7,821 bases of DNA from the NCBI GenBank assembly GCA_947168865.1, contig CAMVNN010000033.1, positions 1-7,821 on the forward strand. Direction: 5' to 3'. Below, piece by piece: positions 5,601 through 7,821 of the stretch. Both the position numbers and the translations under genes were made by a program. The DNA comes from an uncultured Bacillota bacterium (lineage in GTDB: Bacteria; Bacillota_I; Bacilli_A; RF39; UBA660). The first letter of the stretch is position 1. The number at the start of each line of letters is the position of its first letter. A model generated the notes under the pieces. That model worked only from the letters and a program-made list of their open reading frames with translations. It did no database searches and was not told the DNA's origin.

Positions 5601-7821
5601 GAGCCTTAAGATCAATAAGCATATCTTGATTTTGTACTTCAGTTTTATCTCCACCTTCTTTTTGCTTTTTTAATTCTTCATTAATTTTAATTTGAATATT
5701 TTTTAATTCTTCTTTAAGTTCAGCTTTTTTATCTTCATTTTGTTCATCTAAATAAAGATTAATAGTTTGTAATTGTTGAGATAATAATATTTTTTCTACT
5801 TTAAGTTGATTTTTTTGCTCTGTCAACCAATCATTATATTTTTTAGCTTCATTATCTCGCATGGCTTCCATGCCTTCGGCATTAACAGTTACCATACCAT
5901 CTACTATATCAATATATTTATGATAACTATCATCCATAGCTAATAAACTTAATGCAGTATCCATTTCTAAATGCATTGCATTTTGTTGAGCTTTACCATA
6001 TGCTTCGCCTATTTTTTCAATATTATCAGAATATTTTTTAGCTTGAGAGATATTTTCTGTTAAGGCCATATTAGCTGCTTGATTACTAATATCAATTTCA
6101 ATTTGTAACTGCTCAGATAATATATCGTTTTCTTGTTTTAAATTAGTAATTAATTGTTCATTAGTTTTAATTAAAGCTTTTCTTGCATCTAATTGATCTT
6201 CATTTAATTTATTACCATCACTAGTTAAATCTATTCCAGTTTCTAATTCTTGATTTGCTTTTGCAATTTCTATTCTACTACGAGCAATATCATCTACATT
6301 TTTCTTTATTTGTTCATTTGTATTATTAATATAATTAGCTCTTGCATTTTCTAATAAATTAATTTTACCTAAAATAGATAAATATTTTTCACCTTCTTCA
6401 TTTATATTAATATATCTATCTATATTAATATCTTGCCCTTGAAGAAATTCATATTCTTTATCAGTTAGTGCTTCTGCAGAGTCTTTTTTATAAATGTCTT
6501 TAGCAGATTTATAATCATCTTTAAATTTTGTTAAACGACTTTCTAAAACTGAATTTAAATCTGGTACAAAAAAGTTTGTTAATTTTTCAGCAGCTTCTAA
6601 TGATATACCTTCTTGGGTTAATAAATTTATTATTAATTGTTTTATATCATCAGCTTTTTTATAAAATCCATTTTCAAGGTTTTTTACATAATCATCTATA
6701 TATTTATCTAAAATAGTGTTATTTCCAGCAAAAATTTTATAAAAAATATCTTTATCAGGCTGTGAAAATTCTGTAGACTTTGCAATATCTTCCATTTTTG
6801 CTTGTTCATTTTCTGTAATACTTCCAGATATAATAGCAGCTCTAGTATCTCCAGAAGATAAATAAGCATAATCATTAACAAATTGCATACGTCTTTGCAT
6901 ATTAATAATATTATTTGAAGAAATTTGTTTTTTAACTTCATCTGAATAATTTATTAACCCTTCTGTAATAGCATCTTCTGAATCTCCTATTTTGTCTAAT
7001 AATTTATCAATATCTTGTAGATTTCTATTAGAAGCTAAATATTCATCTATTGCTTCTTTATTATCATTATAATAATTTTCATAACTTTTTTTAACTTCAT
7101 TTAATTGATCTCCAGAAAATTTCAAACCATCAGACATTAAATTGAAAAAAGCTGAAGCAGATTCATCATATTCAGACAATTCTGAAAAATATTGCTGAAG
7201 AGTATTGTTTTTTTGACTTTCTTTTTCTTTTTCTAATGTATCTGAATCATTTATGATTTTTAAAGCTTCTTGAAAATTTTCATCAAATTCTTTTATCATA
7301 AAATCATAAATCATTTCAGCAGCTTTTTGATAATTTTGATCCATATCACTATAACCAAATTTATGAGCATTTGTTTTTAAATCTGATATAGATTTTATTT
7401 CTCCAAAATTTCCATATCCTAATTCCGTTAAATATTCAGAAAATTCATTATTACTAGTTAGTTCTTCAAATCTTTTATTAATTAAATCAGAATTATTTAA
7501 TTCATTTAAACGCTGTTTACCAGACCCACCTTTAAATAATGATCTTTCATATTCTTTATTTCTTATATCATTTAATTTATTATATCTTTTAATATTATCA
7601 TTTGTTGTTTTTTCTAAAGCATCGGCATATTCTTCTAATCCAACTTCTCTTGCTTGTTCAGCAGTTAAACTATCTTTAGATAATAATTTTTGAGTTTTTT
7701 CATATTTTTTATCAGATTTAGATTTAATCAATTCTTTTTCAGCTTCAATTTCAGCTTTAACAGATTCAGCATTGTGTAAATGAGCTTCACCATTTTTATC
7801 TGTAATTACAATCGCTCTTTT
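2602..7821 (-). CDS. tmp: Phage tail tape measure protein, 5' end outside the window
   Basis: Tape measure protein: an extended, mostly helical protein inside the tail tube that sets tail length and leaves the tail during DNA ejection. 1739 residues are visible (numbered from the window edge). No real start is seen: the frame is open to the edge, and the first start-like codon, TTG at 7731, has no ribosome binding site and sits inside continuous helical sequence. Residues about 30-1530 are charged, Glu/Lys/Gln-rich predicted coiled coil. A DTSGAYRGEL motif near residue 1245, followed by helices rich in Glu, Lys and Gln, resembles a segment recurrent in tape measure proteins of gut Bacillota phages. 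A Ser/Thr/Pro/Asn linker with NPVST repeats (about 1525-1555) separates the rod from a compact C-terminal region holding GGFADFTGPAWLDGTKS (from residue 1642), a signature typical of these proteins. The end is basic (RNRVVVSM) and closes with tandem TAA TAA stops. I see no lysozyme or NlpC/P60 peptidase motif and no obvious membrane segment. It lies directly upstream of dit, as expected. The 5' half is clearly more AT-rich than the 3' half. Confidence 0.93.
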   Translation of the reverse strand, partial: KRAIVITDKNGEAHLHNAESVKAEIEAEKELIKSKSDKKYEKTQKLLSKDSLTAEQAREVGLEEYADALEKTTNDNIKRYNKLNDIRNKEYERSLFKGGSGKQRLNELNNSDLINKRFEELTSNNEFSEYLTELGYGNFGEIKSISDLKTNAHKFGYSDMDQNYQKAAEMIYDFMIKEFDENFQEALKIINDSDTLEKEKESQKNNTLQQYFSELSEYDESASAFFNLMSDGLKFSGDQLNEVKKSYENYYNDNKEAIDEYLASNRNLQDIDKLLDKIGDSEDAITEGLINYSDEVKKQISSNNIINMQRRMQFVNDYAYLSSGDTRAAIISGSITENEQAKMEDIAKSTEFSQPDKDIFYKIFAGNNTILDKYIDDYVKNLENGFYKKADDIKQLIINLLTQEGISLEAAEKLTNFFVPDLNSVLESRLTKFKDDYKSAKDIYKKDSAEALTDKEYEFLQGQDINIDRYININEEGEKYLSILGKINLLENARANYINNTNEQIKKNVDDIARSRIEIAKANQELETGIDLTSDGNKLNEDQLDARKALIKTNEQLITNLKQENDILSEQLQIEIDISNQAANMALTENISQAKKYSDNIEKIGEAYGKAQQNAMHLEMDTALSLLAMDDSYHKYIDIVDGMVTVNAEGMEAMRDNEAKKYNDWLTEQKNQLKVEKILLSQQLQTINLYLDEQNEDKKAELKEELKNIQIKINEELKKQKEGGDKTEVQNQDMLIDLKAQYEEYYKQLFAADDAWKAKMTSLSTDVSEEYFAKLQAELGKNLPTATVHQQSIEIGDVDFNLEGKALDTALEEEKAQIEKRLGIIEITLEQLDNLSVNFNDSFKKGIEGATKSSGKADDKLKNLEKTIKELNDALKDLDDLLIEVNRDLRDIDVDYSPFMELFEAWEHEWDYYYNIKNLITQLGKQGEYIDNIISSEYTSATEKLAAYDAKIGNITSKMAANDAYMTTLRAGIAQQALKLEKEFGKYYNVDNVMGNWQIFQKDTTLTEWNQVHDSIAKASYELSKLVNHQENELNLLEATQDALEQERSAYESILSTVDGVIDSLKDNEDITVDLSELQGIKAELELSIKNESIEEIKSEIRALNDYMQELEWQLDLNDNVVLDGIDKAFDRMENGVDHVQELIDALNDTISEQQQLLQEVSEIYNYYVETAISTEQELYNAIIENYQNEINEKKKQYDYLKQLDNDYLNSVKKNISDERKAREDANKQKSYQQNLQRAQLLQMDTSGAYRGELANLNKELENQRQDLYDDLVDKQVDALEKEIQKRHKLYDMEVAALEERLAYYQENAIILWEMVNQIVAEGSESMMATLENTIDYINSNELAKEQQRKQWELSIQTTFKGIVNGEIENLKTRIEKGNEYIKSIEEIKAAIDKNTEVYQQSTTLLTEENANFQSVMDAYMQTWTDMTNGLTGYYTDWQATVAAVKDAMEIDITELRALGENGGGIQELEETLRKSAKDMYDSFIEERRSYKDQLEGIINDIRVRITAAITDAANAIRSAANSVQVNSTPTGGSSTSPSNPVSTNPVSTNPVSSNLASTKKYNIEYSATIVDKISGASKNINRKFEGFDSREAATQAASEWAKQQISAFKQGLTVLYDQPSLRGKIPNVITNINKYKFYKHGGFADFTGPAWLDGTKSDPEAVLNPKQTRLFETMVSSLERTANNSNVNSPLGSSYNIGDINTSIQVAKLDDQTDIDKLARKVEDKIVKTIRNRVVVSM
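3164..3208 (-). repeat. Three tandem 15-base repeats coding for an NPVST linker
   Basis: Three consecutive 15-base units lie at 3164-3178, 3179-3193 and 3194-3208. On the plus strand the first two read gaaacaggattagta identically; the third is gagacaggattgcta, with three changes. The unit is five codons, so copy-number change keeps the tape measure frame. The encoded stretch is NPVSTNPVSTNPVSSN, a low-complexity linker between the coiled-coil rod and the C-terminal region that carries the GPAWLDG motif. Slippage or recombination could alter linker length between related phages; that is inference. Confidence 0.9.

Noticed and set aside
5859..5882. Two short overlapping inverted repeats (gcatgg-ctt-ccatgc and atgcc-ttc-ggcat) that could form alternative hairpins
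   Set aside because: Stems of only six and five pairs inside a coding region, with no T-run and no conserved context; expected by chance at this scale.
6528..6716. Plus-strand open frame of 62 codons
   Set aside because: Antisense shadow of the tape measure gene in very AT-rich DNA, composed mainly of Leu, Ile and Phe.
6708..6941. Minus-strand open frame of 77 codons in another frame
   Set aside because: Out-of-frame shadow of the tape measure gene, made of Leu/Ile-rich low-complexity sequence.
1..7821. Possible recoded stop codons, as seen in some gut phages
   Set aside because: All three long frames stay open under the standard code, TGG codes for Trp, and the visible gene ends use TAA, so nothing calls for recoding.

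Overview
The window is a piece of the tail gene module of a siphophage or prophage, with every gene on the minus strand, so transcription runs from high to low coordinates. The order is the classic one for Gram-positive siphophages: tail tape measure protein (7821 to 2602, 5' end beyond the window), distal tail protein Dit (2589 to 1315), and Tal-like tail tip / baseplate hub protein (1305 to 1, 3' end beyond the window). Coding density is essentially 100 percent: the two intergenic gaps are 12 and 9 bases and each carries a Shine-Dalgarno sequence, so this is one tightly packed operon segment. There is no stretch of 300 bases without a gene, and I see no RNA gene, CRISPR array, insertion sequence, attachment site, intrinsic terminator or convincing promoter.

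The DNA is very AT-rich, with A/T-ending codons, AGGAG-type ribosome binding sites, TAA stops and proteins rich in Lys, Asn, Ile and Glu. This suggests a phage of a low-GC Bacillota host, probably an intestinal Clostridia or Bacilli relative; that is inference from composition and protein style. The long ORFs are open under the standard code, with no sign of stop codon recoding. No host gene, integrase or lysis gene is visible, so lytic phage and prophage cannot be told apart.

The three proteins would build the distal end of a long flexible tail. The tape measure protein sets tail length and fills the tail lumen. Dit forms the ring joining the tail tube to the tip, and the Tal-like protein forms the hub below Dit, where host contact and genome passage occur. 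The visible 1739 residues of tape measure protein alone imply a tail of roughly 260 nm or more.

I find no clear novel biological system. The most notable signals are: a 15-bp GC-rich inverted repeat with a 6-base loop inside the 5' part of dit (2486-2522); a strong base-composition shift along the tape measure gene; a GC-richer patch at the start of dit; an in-frame 15-base tandem repeat in the tape measure linker; and an unusually long Dit with an unrecognised C-terminal part.
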